A stretch of 64,000 nt of DNA from Paguma larvata (Eukaryota > Chordata > Mammalia > Carnivora > Viverridae): the NCBI GenBank assembly GCA_030068075.1, contig CM057825.1, forward strand, positions 125,076,739 to 125,140,738. Direction: 5' to 3'. Numbering within the stretch: the stretch's first letter is position 1; each line of letters begins with the position of its first letter. The notes under the pieces are model-generated. The model did not search any database. It saw only the letters and a program-made list of their open reading frames with translations, and was not told the origin of the DNA. Positions 1 through 10,236 of this stretch are shown here, piece after piece. Both the position numbers and the translations under genes were made by a program.

Positions 1-92
1 TGTGTAAGGCACAAGCTGATAAGTATGGGTGGGAAAGGAGAGTGGATATGTTGCCAGGGTCTGAGTCATGTCAGGCCTTATATGAACATTCT

Positions 93-287
93 TTTTTTTT
101 AAGTTGTTTTATTTTTTTTTTGAAGTTTATTTATTTATTTTGAGAGAATGAGAGAGAGAGAGAGGGAGAGAGGCAGAGGTGAGAGAGAGAATCCCAAGCG
201 GGCCCTGCACTGTCAAACTCATGAACCGCGAGATCATGATCTGAGTTGAAGTCAGATGCTTAACCGACTGAGCCACCCAGGTGCCCT
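93..287 (-). mobile_element. tRNA-derived SINE, feliform SINEC_Fc type, minus orientation
   Basis: The reverse complement gives the SINE head (GAGCCACCCAGGTGCC at the right edge is its complement), then the internal block and the GA-rich tract, with the tail as a T-run at the left. Probable target duplication: CCTTATATGAACATTCT at 76-92 and ACTTATACGTGACATTCT at 292-309, similar but with an indel. The segment between head and GA tract is shortened relative to other copies. Non-coding. Confidence 0.93.
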
Positions 288-332
288 GAGAACTTATACG
301 TGACATTCTGACGGTACTGGGGAGCCACTGAC

Positions 333-340
333 TATAAAAG
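333..340 (+). promoter_or_regulatory. TATA-box-like octamer, no associated gene
   Basis: TATAAAAG followed by GG is a full match to the core-promoter TATA consensus. It lies just right of the SINE in an apparently unique stretch. No coding exon, CpG-rich segment or splice donor of note was seen downstream, so function is not supported beyond the motif. Confidence 0.15.
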
Positions 341-749
341 GGAGACAGCAGAAGTCCTTTCTCTCTTCAGCTCCTCTCTCAGTACAGAGCCATAGCCGGA
401 GAGAGGAGATATTTTAAGGCTGAGATCTTAGGAAGCAAATTTTACACGCTGTTTTTTGGTATGAGCATACGTGTGCGGAGCCTAGTTCCAGGGGTAATTA
501 TTTCTCCTATAAAAATAATAAACTTTCTCCCTATTATACTAATAATCTATTTGTTCTGAAAATTTAGAAAATATGGGCTAGAAGAATGAGCGCACTTTTA
601 AGCCTGCGATCTCATCACCTGGTGAGGCCTCCGTCAGCATGTTACTGCGCAGCCCTCGTGTCATTTACCATCACGTCACCGTGACTTTTATACAAATGAG
701 CTCAGAGTCTGCACACGGATCAGTTGCTTCTCCACTTACCAATATCATC
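341..749. other. Non-repeat stretch, no feature recognised
   Basis: AT-moderate sequence with an AT-rich part around 500-560. No open frame of interest and no repeat family recognised. Confidence 0.4.
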
Positions 750-1207
750 TCCTAGAGCTGCCGAAACAACTCTGGGGAGCTTAAAACAACAGAAACATAT
801 TGTTGCGGCCTGGGGGCTACAAGTCCAAAGTCAAGGTGCCTGCAGGGTCACGATCCCTCTGAAATCTGTAGGGGATTCCTTCCGTGCCTCTCTCTCCCTG
901 CTTCTGGTGGCTGCTGGGAGACCGGGGTGTTGCTTAGCCTGCAGCAGCCTTCCTCCAATCTCTGCCTGTATCATATGCGACATCCTCTGTACGTCTCTGT
1001 CTTCGCATGCCCATCTTCTTATAAGGACGTCAGTCCTCATTGCACTAGGGGCCTCTGACTCCAGTATGACCTCCTCTTCACTAATTACATCTGCAACGAC
1101 CCTATTTCCAAAGAAGGACACAGTCTGAGATACCGAGAATTACGACTTCGACATGTCTTTTTATTCTTTCTGTGGGACAGGGGTGGGGGGACACGGTCCG
1201 TAATAGC
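750..1207 (-). mobile_element. MLT1-type MaLR LTR, minus orientation
   Basis: The plus strand reads as the complement of an MLT1-like LTR: GCTTAAAACAACAGAAACAT near 780, CTCCAATCTCTGCCTG near 953, CTTATAAGGACGTCAGTC near 1018, CTAATTACATCTGCAACGAC near 1081, and a terminal GGGGACACGGTCCGTAATAG. These blocks occur in this order in mammalian-wide MaLR LTRs. The open frames on both strands inside it (724-1128 plus, 831-1121 minus) are by-products of the LTR. Solitary LTR; no internal viral genes are visible. Confidence 0.75.
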
Positions 1208-1872
1208 TTCTCCTGCCATTAAAAGTTGCTTTACAATATGATTTTTTTAATGGCTATAAAATAGTCTATTTCCTGGACCTACAAATGCACAGGGATCGGT
1301 CCTCGTTTAGCCCGAATCTGCAACCTGTGACCTGCCCTTGTCCAGCCCTGTGCAGCGACAGTGGCCATCGCCTTGACAACAATGAAGATCTGAATTCGCC
1401 AAAGCTCCCCCTCCCCACCTAATTCCTACTGACAAAGAAGGACGGTGGACTTAAGTTCTTTTTAAAAAAAAAAAATCTCCTTACACACAAGGGCAAGAAC
1501 AAAAAGGGAGACTTGGAACCAGAGCGATCGACTGATCAGAATTTCCTCCCGTGCACTTCCAGTTAATTCAGACGCGACCACACTTTGGAATGCGCCCAGT
1601 TCTCAGCAGTGATTCATCCGCTACTCGGCTGAGCCTAACAAATGTTTTATTCAACCTGCTTTATGAGCGTAGGCGAAAATTTTCCAGCCCCAGTTTCTTA
1701 GGACGCCACCAATTACCTCGAAGGGTGTTGCAACAGACTAAAAAGAAAGTTTATTTATTGGTTGGTTTGTTTTAAATCACAGAACGTCCCCTTTTCTGAG
1801 CCGGGCAGCTTCAGAAGCACGTCTTAGCAAACACTTAGAGCAACAGTAATTTAATGTTGCCTGTCGCGATTG
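1208..1872. other. Non-repeat stretch without recognised gene
   Basis: Mixed composition with a poly(A) run near 1463-1475. The 74-codon open frame at 1551-1775 has no recognisable domain. Nothing else supported. Confidence 0.4.
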
Positions 1873-1995
1873 TAAACGGATTTTCATACATATTCTCGAG
1901 TTTGATTCTCCAGACAACCCAGCCCGATGGGGTGGGAACGTTGTGACGTGAGGCTCCGAAGTGCCTTGACTTGCCCAAACCCTCTTAGCTTATAA
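1873..1995 (-). repeat. MIR fragment, minus orientation
   Basis: The plus strand shows the typical antisense MIR order: a CCAGACAACCCAGC-like block, a GATGGGGTGGGAACGTTGTG block corresponding to the 'two-by-two table' of MIR, then GACTTGCCCAAACCC. Heavily diverged. Confidence 0.55.
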
Positions 1996-2089
1996 CCACC
2001 ACCACTGTGGGGAACTTAGCACCGGAGACACGGTCTTACTTAATTCCCCCCCACACCAAACGCAGGGGAAAACTGCCATACCCTTCCCC

Positions 2090-2185
2090 CGTCTAGAGCG
2101 AGCTAAATCTTAGAAAGCTTGCTGCCTTGCCTGAGCTCACGCAGTTAGTGACCACTGAAGCTGGGTCCTGACACCAGGCTGCCTG
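2090..2185 (-). repeat. MIR fragment, minus orientation
   Basis: GCTCACGCAGTTAGTGACC followed by GAAGCTGGGTCCTGACACC and GGCTGCCTGACTCC matches the antisense MIR core (…CACACAGCTAGTAAGTGG…GGCAGTCTGACTCC). Confidence 0.6.
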
Positions 2186-2189
2186 ACTC

Positions 2190-3194
2190 CCCGGGGTCAC
2201 ATTTGTGACCTCCAAACCTCGCTGTGAAGGGCTCGGATCAGCTTCTGATGTCCTTGATGGTTCCTGGCTCTTTTATCCCTATGACCACATTTAGGTCAAC
2301 AGTGACAGGTCACCTCCATGTGGAAATGGACGAGATAATACATACTCTGGGAGCCCTGGCCCTTGTTCTCTTACTTACGACAGGCAAGGACTCCCGGTGA
2401 TGGGTCATGCTGGGTGGCCCTTCACGCTGACCATGGCAGGATTATTTAAAGATTTTCCAGACAGAGGGGGTGAATGTCCTGTCGCTTGAAAGGAGGGACT
2501 CTACTGGGGTTCCCACGGCCCCCAGATTGTGCGAGGATAGTCTTTAGGGGATATATGTATGAATGATCTTTCGAACGTACGCATTTTCCTGGAAGTTAGC
2601 CCGCATCCCTCCTCGTGAGAATTCGTAAGGTCCTTGTGATCTAGAAATAAGTTCAAACCCAAACCAGTGTATACTGTCTCATATTTGTACGGCTGGCTTT
2701 ACGGGAACCACCGAGGTTTTCTACTGAGAGAAGTCTATTGCTTTTGAGTACTGTATCACAGTAGACACAGCACTTAAAGAGAACTCCAACCCGTGTACAC
2801 AGCAGGTGCTTAAGAAATGCTGGGTGGGGAAGAGGATGCTTTGGAGAGAGAAACTCTGTCCACTGGTCTGAGGAGGAAAGGCAGTGATGCGCCCACCTGG
2901 GATGGACCTGGGATGGTCGTCACCCCAACATGTGGCAGCCGGGGGCTCTGCCTCCATACAGCCGCCTGGGTCCCCGCCCTCCTCACCTCTGCTGTAAGCA
3001 CCTGGGCCCAAGGCACCAGGAGCCATGCGTGGTCTCTGGTCTCTCTGCATGCACTCTTGTTCTCTTCTCTCCGCTGGTCTCACGTGGATCCTGCCTTCCT
3101 CTTCTGTGAAGCCCTCCGGGGTGTCTGGCTGCCCTCAGAATACATCTAAGCTCAGGGCGATGGTTGCAAAGCTGAAATGACCTCTATCGATCCA
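2190..3194. other. Mostly non-repeat stretch, no gene recognised
   Basis: Overlapping open frames on both strands at 2721-3149 lie in GC-richer sequence and do not resemble any protein I know. A short L2/MIR 3'-end-like segment (CAGCAGGTGCTTAAGAAATG near 2801-2820) is possible. Confidence 0.35.
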
Positions 3195-3500
3195 TTCTGG
3201 CAACGCTGCCTCTTACCCTCGAGAACCTCACGCTTGCAGCTTCGTCAGGCCTCTGCGTTTGCTGGAACCTTCTACCCCTAGATCTCTGCAGGGCCACGTC
3301 CTTCCCATCAGTCAGGTCTCCGCGGACGCGGCCTCTCCAGAGAAGTCTTCATTCTAAGGTAACACGATATTTGCTTCTCTTCACGGCCCTTATAACCATT
3401 AAGATTGATCTTCTTGAGTCACTTACTTACCCTGCAGGATATAAGCTCCACTGGGTGGTGTCTGAAACTCAGATCCTTAATCAGCATCTGTTGAGAAGGA
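3195..3500 (+). repeat. L2 3'-end fragment
   Basis: The order of blocks fits an L2 tail: CAGGCCTCTGCGTTTGCTGG, then CTCTCCAGAGAAGTCTTC, then ATATAAGCTCCACTGG, then CAGCATCTGTTGAGAAGG. Ancient and diverged. The 75-codon frame at 3371-3598 is a by-product. Confidence 0.6.
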
Positions 3501-3639
3501 AGGGACGGAGAGGCGGGCACGCGGGTGACATTCTCCTTCGACCCGCTCCTACAGGGACAGCTGGAGTAGACCAGTGTTGGAATGCTACCCAGGAATGACC
3601 GCTTCCTCCAAAGCACGGGAGGCTCACTGTCGCCCCACT

Positions 3640-4110
3640 TAGTAGTGCATTATGTTACCTGCTGGTGAGGGCGACGCCACACGGGCTGTAATTACTTCCT
3701 CGATTATTCACAATTGAAGCGATCACGGCTAACGGATGGTGTTCGCCATGAAAACCTGCAGGAGAGCCAGGCCATTTGGCAGCTGCCGCGTTCCCAAGAA
3801 GGCAGATCAATTTCCGTTTGATTTGTTGAAAAATAACAAATAAACAAGGTGGAACCGCTTGCAAGGTTTGGGTCCCTCCTTTTCCGAAATTTGGGGAGAG
3901 GAGGCAGCTTGAAATTGCCAGTTAGGAGAAGGCAGGCAGAGCCCGTTCACGGCTCGATCGGATTCCCCTATAATCATAGCTAATAACTGTATTTTTCTAC
4001 TCCTAAACAATTCCGTTCTTTTAAAGCTTCTAGTTAGTGAGCTAGCCGAACGATACTCGGGGGCTAGCCATGGAGAAGACGCCTCTGAAATGCAACACTG
4101 AAGCCCGTTT
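3640..4110. promoter_or_regulatory. Candidate conserved non-coding block A (enhancer-like)
   Basis: No repeat family is recognised here. The stretch contains GTAATTAC at 3688-3695 (homeodomain-type TAATTA), CGATTATTCACAATTGAAG just after it, and CATTTGGCAGCTGCC with an E-box CAGCTG near 3780. Such clustering in repeat-free DNA is typical of developmental enhancers, but conservation has not been measured. The minus-strand frames through here have no recognisable protein content. Confidence 0.3.
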
Positions 4111-4534
4111 TTTTTCCCACTTTGTTCTAATTTTATCACAGGCCAGCAGGCAAGCCGTTGGCACTCTTGGGGAGAGACCTCGGACACTGGGGTTTTTTAA
4201 GAAGTCCGGAAATGCATACCTTTCCCTGAAATACAAAAGTAACCAGGGTTTCCTCTGGGATCGGGAATTAAAAAGGCTTCTCGACCTCAGCTCAGTCTTC
4301 ATCTGGGTTCTTCCCTGACCCATACTAGTCCCTGGACATCTAAATAGGTCCCTTTTCCAGCGAAATCCTTCAATGTCTTCCCACTGACAAGCAGCCAGCA
4401 GACTTGCACGTCTGTGCTGGCCTGTCCCCGGCCTATGGGCCCCATCTTTCTCTCCCTCCCCCAGGACGCTCTCCCCCTCCGTTTCCTTCAAGCCCCAATA
4501 GAGTGGATTATCATCTACATGCAGAAGGGTCGTC

Positions 4535-4745
4535 AAAGTTAGGGACTCGGAAGCCAGGGTGCCTGGTTCTAATTCCAGCTCAACCACATCTGAGCTGTGG
4601 GACCTTGGGCAAGCCATTTGACCTCTTGGGGCCACAGGTCCACCATCTATAACAGGGGGATAATAGAAGCTTTTGCCTCATAAAGCCGCCGTGAGGATGA
4701 AGCACATTAGGGGCCGCACAGTGCTGAGAACAATGGTTGGCGGGT
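4535..4745 (+). repeat. MIR element
   Basis: Good MIR order: CCTGGTTCTAATTCCAGCTC, TGAGCTGTGGGACCTTGGGC, AAGCCATTTGACCTC, CACCATCTATAACAGGGGGA, GCCGCCGTGAGGATGAAGC, and CAGTGCTGAGAACAATGG. It explains the right end of the 197-codon minus-strand frame at 4042-4635, which is therefore not a gene. Confidence 0.85.
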
Positions 4746-4825
4746 GCTGGAGTCTTGTTCCTCCAAGGTGCTTTTTTTTCCCTCTTTGTATATGCTGTTT
4801 CCCTTGTCCAAAGTCAACATTCTTT

Positions 4826-5058
4826 TTTTAAAAATAATTTTAATACCTTTTTATTTATTTTGGAGAGAGAGAGAGAGAAAGAGAGCGCAAGGGGAAGCGG
4901 GGGAGGGGCATAAAGAAAGGGAGACACGGAATCCCAAGCAGGCTCTAGGCTCTGAGCTGTCAGCACAGAGTCCGATGCGGGGCCCGAATCTGTGAACCGC
5001 AAGAGCATGACCTGAGCCCAAGTCGGACACTTAACCAACTGAGCCACCCAGGCGCCTC
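4826..5058 (-). mobile_element. tRNA-derived SINE, feliform type, minus orientation
   Basis: Complement of the SINE from GAGCCACCCAGGCGCC at the right edge through CTGAGCTGTCAGCACAGAG to the GA repeat (about 4862-4886) and T-rich tail. A weak target duplication is possible: GTCAACATTC at the left and GTAAACATTT at the right. The 90-codon minus frame at 4814-5086 is the SINE read in sense. Confidence 0.93.
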
Positions 5059-5278
5059 CCGAGGTAAACATTTTTACGTGCCTCAAACTTACCGTCTTGT
5101 TTGACGCATCTTTTGGTTTTCAGCTTAGACGTTACTTCTTCCTGGAATCCCCTAGATCCCATACCCGTGGATAAGGTCCCTTCCTCTGGGTCGGAGGCAC
5201 CCTCAACTTCCGCCATCACAGAGGTCACCCCCAGTGTACATTAATCCCCTGTTTATATGTCTGTCTTGCCAACGGGAC

Positions 5279-5513
5279 CAGGGTTTCTCAGCCTCAGGAC
5301 CACGGACATGTTGGGCCAGATCATTCTGTGTTGCAGGGGGCTCTCTTGTGGACTCTGGGATGTCTAGCAGTGTCCGTGGCCTTGACCCACAAGATGCTAG
5401 TAGCACCCCTCCCCTTCTGTCCCAGTTGTGACAACTAGAAATGTCTCTAAACATTCCCAAGTGTCCCCGATGGGGGGGGGAGGGGAGCGAAATCATCCCT
5501 GGTTGAAACCACG
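5279..5513 (-). mobile_element. MER5A-type hAT-Charlie DNA transposon, minus orientation
   Basis: The plus strand starts CAGGGTTTCTCAGCCTCAGG and continues with GGATGTCTAGCAGTGTCCGT, AGATGCTAGTAGCACCCC, CAGTTGTGACAACTAG and a CCTGGTTGAAACCACG end. This is the antisense MER5A layout almost full length. Non-autonomous, with no coding capacity. Confidence 0.85.
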
Positions 5514-5539
5514 TTACCCGACCATTGCCCTGGGAGGAA

Positions 5540-5645
5540 AGGAGCTGTGACTGTCCTTCTCATCCTCCCCCCTCCCCCCCCAGCACCTAGAATAGCACCC
5601 AGTACTTATCAGTCCTTAATAAATGTCTGCTGGATGGAGGTGCTG
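5540..5645 (+). repeat. L2 3'-end fragment
   Basis: CAGCACCTAGAATAGCACCC followed by AGTACTTATCAGTCCTTAAT and AAATGTCTGCTGGATGG is the L2 terminal motif ('cccagcgcctagaacagtgcctgg…aataaatgtttgttga'). Confidence 0.75.
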
Positions 5646-5785
5646 GCCCCCGGGAGCAAAGCATGCCTCAGGCCGCAGTCAGCCTCGCTGAGTTCCCACC
5701 CGGGATGTCCAAGTGCCCGGCTCCGTGATGTGAAGCCGTCACTCCTCTGTGGTTCTGAGAGCGTCTCTGAACACGACAGGGCTGA

Positions 5786-5975
5786 GTGTGCTGGCTCCAA
5801 GTGCGGTTCTGGAAGGCGGGATCAGCATCGCCCAGCAGTTTGTTAGAAATGCAAATTCTGTTGCCCCAACCCAGACCCGATGAATTGGCATCCCTGGGGG
5901 TGGAGCTTTGAAACCTGTGTTTTAACGAGCTCTCCAGGGGGTTCTGATTCACGCTCCAGCAGGTCCTACCCCGGC
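5786..5975 (+). mobile_element. MER5B-type hAT-Charlie DNA transposon
   Basis: GTTTGTTAGAAATGCAAATT, then CAACCCAGACCCGATGAATT, TGGGGGTGGAGC, GTGTTTTAACGAGCTCTCCA and GGTTCTGATTCACGCTCCAG fit the MER5B consensus in order. The left edge is diverged. Confidence 0.75.
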
Positions 5976-6650
5976 TGATCTCAGAATTCACCTGAAAGGC
6001 TTTTCTTTTTAACTCCCCGCAAACCCAGCTGCAGGAGCGGCTCTGGTGCCGGGCCTCCCCGTTGGCATTTCTCACCCTGCCTCGGTGAGTCCGGTGCACA
6101 GCCAGGAACGAGACTCTCAACGCAGACGAGTTCTGACGCCCTGTGCTTCCCAGGTTCAACCTTTTGGAAATTGCATTAGCTCTTTTAGTCCACCAGAGGG
6201 CCGTTAGCCGAGCCGAGGAGGGACAGGGTTATGGCTCCTGGGCGTAGGGCGCAGGGAGTCACGGACCACAGATACACGGACCCAAGCGTGTGTCCGAGAA
6301 CTTCCTCCCAAGCTCTATGTGGAAAAACATCCAAGTCAGAGTGAGTGACTCTGTAAGGCTTTACTCCTGCTCCTTGCAGTGACCCCCGGACGGCAGCAAA
6401 GAGGGATGGGAAACCCTCACCAGGATTCTCAATTTGACACACTCTGTGGACAAAGTTGCTTCCGAAGGCGGCAGCGGTTTCGTGTACAGAGGAGTGGGCG
6501 TGAAGTCAGCCACACCCGTGTGTGTCTGAGGACGCCACTTCCTTCTTCTGGACCTCAGATCTTAAACACGGGTAAGGCAGGCTGAATGGCAGCCAGGGTC
6601 GGTCCAGGCGATCGGCTGAAATACGGCACAAAAGCAGCCGCTCAAACACT
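5976..6650. other. Non-repeat stretch, no gene recognised
   Basis: GC-moderate sequence. Open frames at 5668-6159 (minus), 6185-6442 (minus) and 6379-6585 (plus) show no domain or motif. Confidence 0.35.
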
Positions 6651-6768
6651 CAGGGGTTCTCAGAGTGTGGCCCCAGACCAGCAGTGTCACCTGGAGACCT
6701 GTTAGAGATGCAAATTCTCAGGTCCCACCCCAGACACACTGAATCAGAAACTCTCAGGGCGGGACAGA
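6651..6768 (+). mobile_element. MER5B-type DNA transposon, 3'-truncated
   Basis: CAGGGGTTCTCAGAGTGTGG matches the 5' terminus, followed by CAGACCAGCAGTGTCACC, CTGTTAGAGATGCAAATTCT and CTGAATCAGAAACTCTCAGG. The second half is missing and MIR sequence follows directly. Confidence 0.8.
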
Positions 6769-6769
6769 C

Positions 6770-6935
6770 GACTTCCCCTTTCTGAACTCTATTTTCTCAT
6801 TTGTGAAATTAGAAATAATAGCAGTACCTAGATCTCAGACACCCGCTGCGAGGATTAAATGAGATACCCATGTCACCTACTTAGTACAGCGTCTGGCATA
6901 CAGGAAGAGCTCAATAAAGCTACTGCTGCTATCAC
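6770..6935 (+). repeat. MIR 3' part
   Basis: TATTTTCTCATTTGTGAAAT, AATAATAGCAGTACCTAGAT, TGCGAGGATTAAATGAGATA and CAGCGTCTGGCATACAGGAA follow MIR order. It abuts the truncated MER5B. Confidence 0.85.
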
Positions 6936-7764
6936 AGTTGTCAGCACCTTCAAAGACCCCTGCCCCCTGCAAACCTCGAAAAGAAGCTTTTGTGAAAACT
7001 TGGCACAAATAACTCTTGCCGGACTTTGCAAAATGCCATATTTTGGCTCAGGGGGTTCCCCTCGGAACACAACACACTGAACATAAGTTAGAGTGTACAA
7101 ATGTGCCGTGCTGATACGTTAGCCGGCTTTATAACTCACTCTGAGAGAGGCCATCGCTCAGAGGGATACAGCGATTTACTGCAGGGTCCCGTTATGGGGT
7201 GTGATCTGTTTGGGCCTCTCCGGCTGTCAGAAAGATGGGCTTTCCTACCACCAATCAGGAACACGGCGTTGGGCTTGAGGCAGGGAAAACAAACAAACAA
7301 AACAGCCGACAGGACTTGAAAAATATTCCACTCACGGCTGAGGAGACGTAAGGGACCCGGAAGGAAGGACACAGAGTCCGCTCTGAGCCGCCTCGCAGCA
7401 GTAACACAGAAATTTCTAGATGAACCGGCTGAGGCAAAGGATTGACTGCTGTTTGCAGGCATCCTGATGGGGGTGGGCCACAGAGCGAGCTGAATTTTTA
7501 AGGCAGGGGAAGAGAGGGTAGAATTGAAATCGATCTTCATGCATTTGTAGGTTTCAATACTCAGGGTGAGAAGCGGAGAACCGCCCAGCTGGAGAGGGTT
7601 CGCCGTCAGTAGCACGGGACTCTACTTCCTTTTTGTCTCTCGCAAGGGACTCTCTGCCCAGACCTCCTCAATCGGCTCCACTGGCCCCAACCACCTAACG
7701 GCCCATCTCTCCCTGGGGGGTTAACTCGTCAGCAGCTAAAAAGAAGTCACAAGACGGTGTTCTA
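6936..7764. other. Non-repeat stretch, no gene recognised
   Basis: No repeat recognised. The 159-codon minus-strand frame at 7136-7615 has an unremarkable composition and no domain I know; it is probably chance. Confidence 0.35.
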
Positions 7765-8468
7765 TCTGTAGTTAGCAAAGTTTGATAACACAGACTCATA
7801 CAACTCAATAGTAAAAACAAAAACAAACACCAAATAACTCGAATAAAAATAGGCAAAAGACCCGAACAGACATTTTTCCAAAGAAGATACTCGAGTGGCC
7901 AACAGATACAAGAAAAGATGCTCGACATCACTCATCATCAGAGAAATGCAAATGAAAACCACACTGAGACGTGACCTCACGCAGGTCAGGATGACAGTGA
8001 TCCAAAGGACCAGAGATAGCAGGTGTCGGCGAGGGTGTGGGGGGAAGGGAGCCCTGTGCAGGGCTGCTCGGCATGCAGGCTGGTGCGGCCGCCCTGGAAA
8101 ACAGGATGGAGGCGCCTCACAAAATTGAAACGAGAGCTGGTGCACGATCCAGCAATTTCTCTTCTGGGTGAATAACCATAGGGAATGAAATCACAACCTC
8201 AGAGAGATATCTGTACCCCAGGTTCACTGCGGCATTATTCAAAATGGCCAGGCCGTGGGCACAGCCCAAGTGTCCATGGAGTATGAGCGCATAATGGAGA
8301 TGTGGTGTATGTAGACAATGGAATATTACCCAGTCGTAAACAGCAGGAGATTATGTGACTTGTGACGACGCGGACAAATCTTCAGGGCACTAGGTTAAGC
8401 GGAACGAATCAGGCAGGGAAAGATAAATACTGTCTGATCTCACCTACAGGTGCAATTTAAAAAAACCG

Positions 8469-8706
8469 GGGGCGCCTGGGCGGCTCAGTCAATTAAGCGT
8501 CTGACTTCGGCTCAGGTCATGATCTTGTGGTTTGTGGGTTCGAGCCCCGCGTCGGGCTTCATGGTGACGGCTCAGAGCCTGGAGCCTGCTGCGGGTTCTG
8601 CATCTCCCTCTCTCTCTCTCACTGCCTCTTCACCGCAGGTGCTCTGTCTCTCTCTCTCTCTTAAAAATAAAATAAGCATTAAAAAAGTAAAAAATAAATA
8701 AAATAA
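8469..8706 (+). mobile_element. tRNA-derived SINE, feliform type, inserted in L1
   Basis: Starts GGGGCGCCTGGGCGGCTCAG, has CGGCTCAGGTCATGATCTTG, GGGTTCGAGCCCCGCGTCGG, GACGGCTCAGAGCCTGGAGC, a CT-rich tract and an AATAAA-rich tail. L1 3' sequence continues on both sides. Its 83-codon open frame is not a gene. Confidence 0.95.
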
Positions 8707-8940
8707 CTGAACTCATAGAAACAGAACAGATTGGCGGTTGCCAGAGGTGGCAGGTGGGGAAATGGATGAGGGGGGTTAAAAGATAGAATCTTCCAGTGAT
8801 AAATAAACGAGTCCTGGGGATGGAATGTGCAGCACGGTGACCGCAGTTGATAACTGTATCGTATGCAGGAAAACCTTGGACTGCGAGTAACTTGTTCTGC
8901 GAGCGTTCTGCAAAATGAGCAACATTTCTAATAAACTTTA

Positions 8941-9173
8941 TTTCTTTTTTTAAATTTTTTTTACATTTTGATTCATTTTTGAGAGAGAGAGAGAGACAGA
9001 GTCTGAGCGGGGAGGGGCAGAGAGAGAGAGGGAGACACAGAATCCGAAGCAGGCTCCAGGCTCTGAGCTGTCAGCACAGAGCCCAACGTGGGGCCCGAAC
9101 TCATGAACTATGAGATCATGACCTGAGCTGACGTCAGATGTTTAACCAACTGAGCCCCCCAGGCCCCCAATAG
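8941..9173 (-). mobile_element. tRNA-derived SINE inserted in the Tigger, exact 15-bp target duplication
   Basis: Complement of the feliform SINE (CTGAGCTGTCAGCACAGAGC, GAGATCATGACCTGAGCTGA, terminal GAGCCCCCCAGGCCCCC). TTCTAATAAACTTTA is found at 8926-8940 and again at 9174-9188 without mismatch, and Tigger sequence resumes directly. The clean duplication indicates a relatively recent insertion. Confidence 0.97.
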
Positions 9174-9270
9174 TTCTAATAAACTTTAACTTGATAAACG
9201 AGCGATGTCTTGCAATACAAGTAGCACGTGACGCTGAACATCGCATGATCGCAACCGAGCCGACGGTCCT

Positions 9271-9293
9271 TCTCTCTCTCTCTCTCTCTCTCT
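9271..9293. repeat. (CT)n microsatellite inside the Tigger
   Basis: Eleven uninterrupted CT units between Tigger segments. Short, probably expanded from a CT-rich part of the transposon. Confidence 0.9.
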
Positions 9294-9611
9294 GCAGGAT
9301 TGTGGGTGATCACCTCCTATGCTTGAACGCTCGGGCTCAGGCTGCAGTGTTTGGCAGAAATCTGTGATTTTTCGGAATGTGGGAAGGTGCCCACAACTGG
9401 CACTAGTGCCTTTTTTGTCACTTCAAAGCACCTACGGACAGACCTTTGCTCTTCCATACAAGAGTAAGCTCAGGAACGCTTTGCTTTATCCTAGGTCAGG
9501 CTGCCTGCAGAGAGACCCTTCCCTCTGCTGCCTTCCAGTTACATTAAATATGCTACATGACAGGAGTTTATTAATACCATACTGTAGTCAACATCCGTGT
9601 GAGCTTATCCA

Positions 9612-10002
9612 ATGGCACCCATGCAGATAAAGGTTGAAAAGAAAGGTGATGAGAAGAAGGAGACCATTACGGTGGAAGTTAAGAAGGAAGTCGTCGAGAA
9701 GCATGGACTAGGTACGCGAGTGGCCGAAATTGCAAGATTTCATAACAAGTCTACATCTGCATCTCGTCCGCAGAGGAGGAGGAGAAAAACGCAGACGAAT
9801 CCCTCACTTCAGATGAGATTAGGGAGACGTGTAAAACGTGGGGAACAGTGCACAATTTTGTAGAAAAGCACCCCCCGAACGAGGCTGGAGCAGTGCGAGC
9901 GAGGAATCTGTTTAATGACAATGCAACGTCAATTTCCGTGAAATCCTCAAAAGGAGGCAAAAGCAAACTCCATTGGACAGGTTCCTTGTTAAAGGTGCAT
10001 GA
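9612..10002 (+). pseudogene. Tigger transposase remnant: N-terminal HTH fused to C-terminal tail by deletion, frameshifted
   Basis: The frame from ATG 9612 encodes a lysine-rich start and then VEVKKEVVEKHGLGTRVAEI, with ARFHNKST following: a pogo/CENP-B-type helix-turn-helix. After about residue 52 (near 9765) the reading moves to another frame from 9770, giving an acidic EEEEKNADESLTSDE segment and then VHNFVEKHPPNEAGAVRARN. A further shift at about 9931 opens NFREILKRRQKQTPL, ending at TGA 10000-10002. These C-terminal blocks match the end of Tigger1 transposase. The catalytic DDE domain is absent. Not translatable as one protein. Confidence 0.8.
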
Positions 10003-10204
10003 AAAGAAAAAGATTCCATTGGGCCAACAGATAGCAGTGATTCCGTTAGTGATGGTGGAAGTCATCCCACTCAGTAACCCTCCTCTCCCTTGTCTCCCCC
10101 ACATCAGCCGCAAAGGCTTCCAAAGGTAAGTACAGGTTAATTTGTTTATTTTTCTTTATATTTTGTGTTTTCTTTACTATTTTGTATTGCGTTACAGTAT
10201 TGAA

Positions 10205-10236
10205 TGAATGAGTTTCATCTCAATGAATGAATGAAT
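10205..10236. repeat. Short (GAAT)n / TGAATGAATGA repeats
   Basis: Two clusters of TGAA units separated by GTTTCATCTCA, inside the Tigger 3' part. Confidence 0.7.

Noticed and set aside
4042..4635. 197-codon minus-strand open frame
   Set aside because: Its N-terminal part is a MIR read in antisense; the rest overlaps a candidate non-coding block. No protein family recognised.
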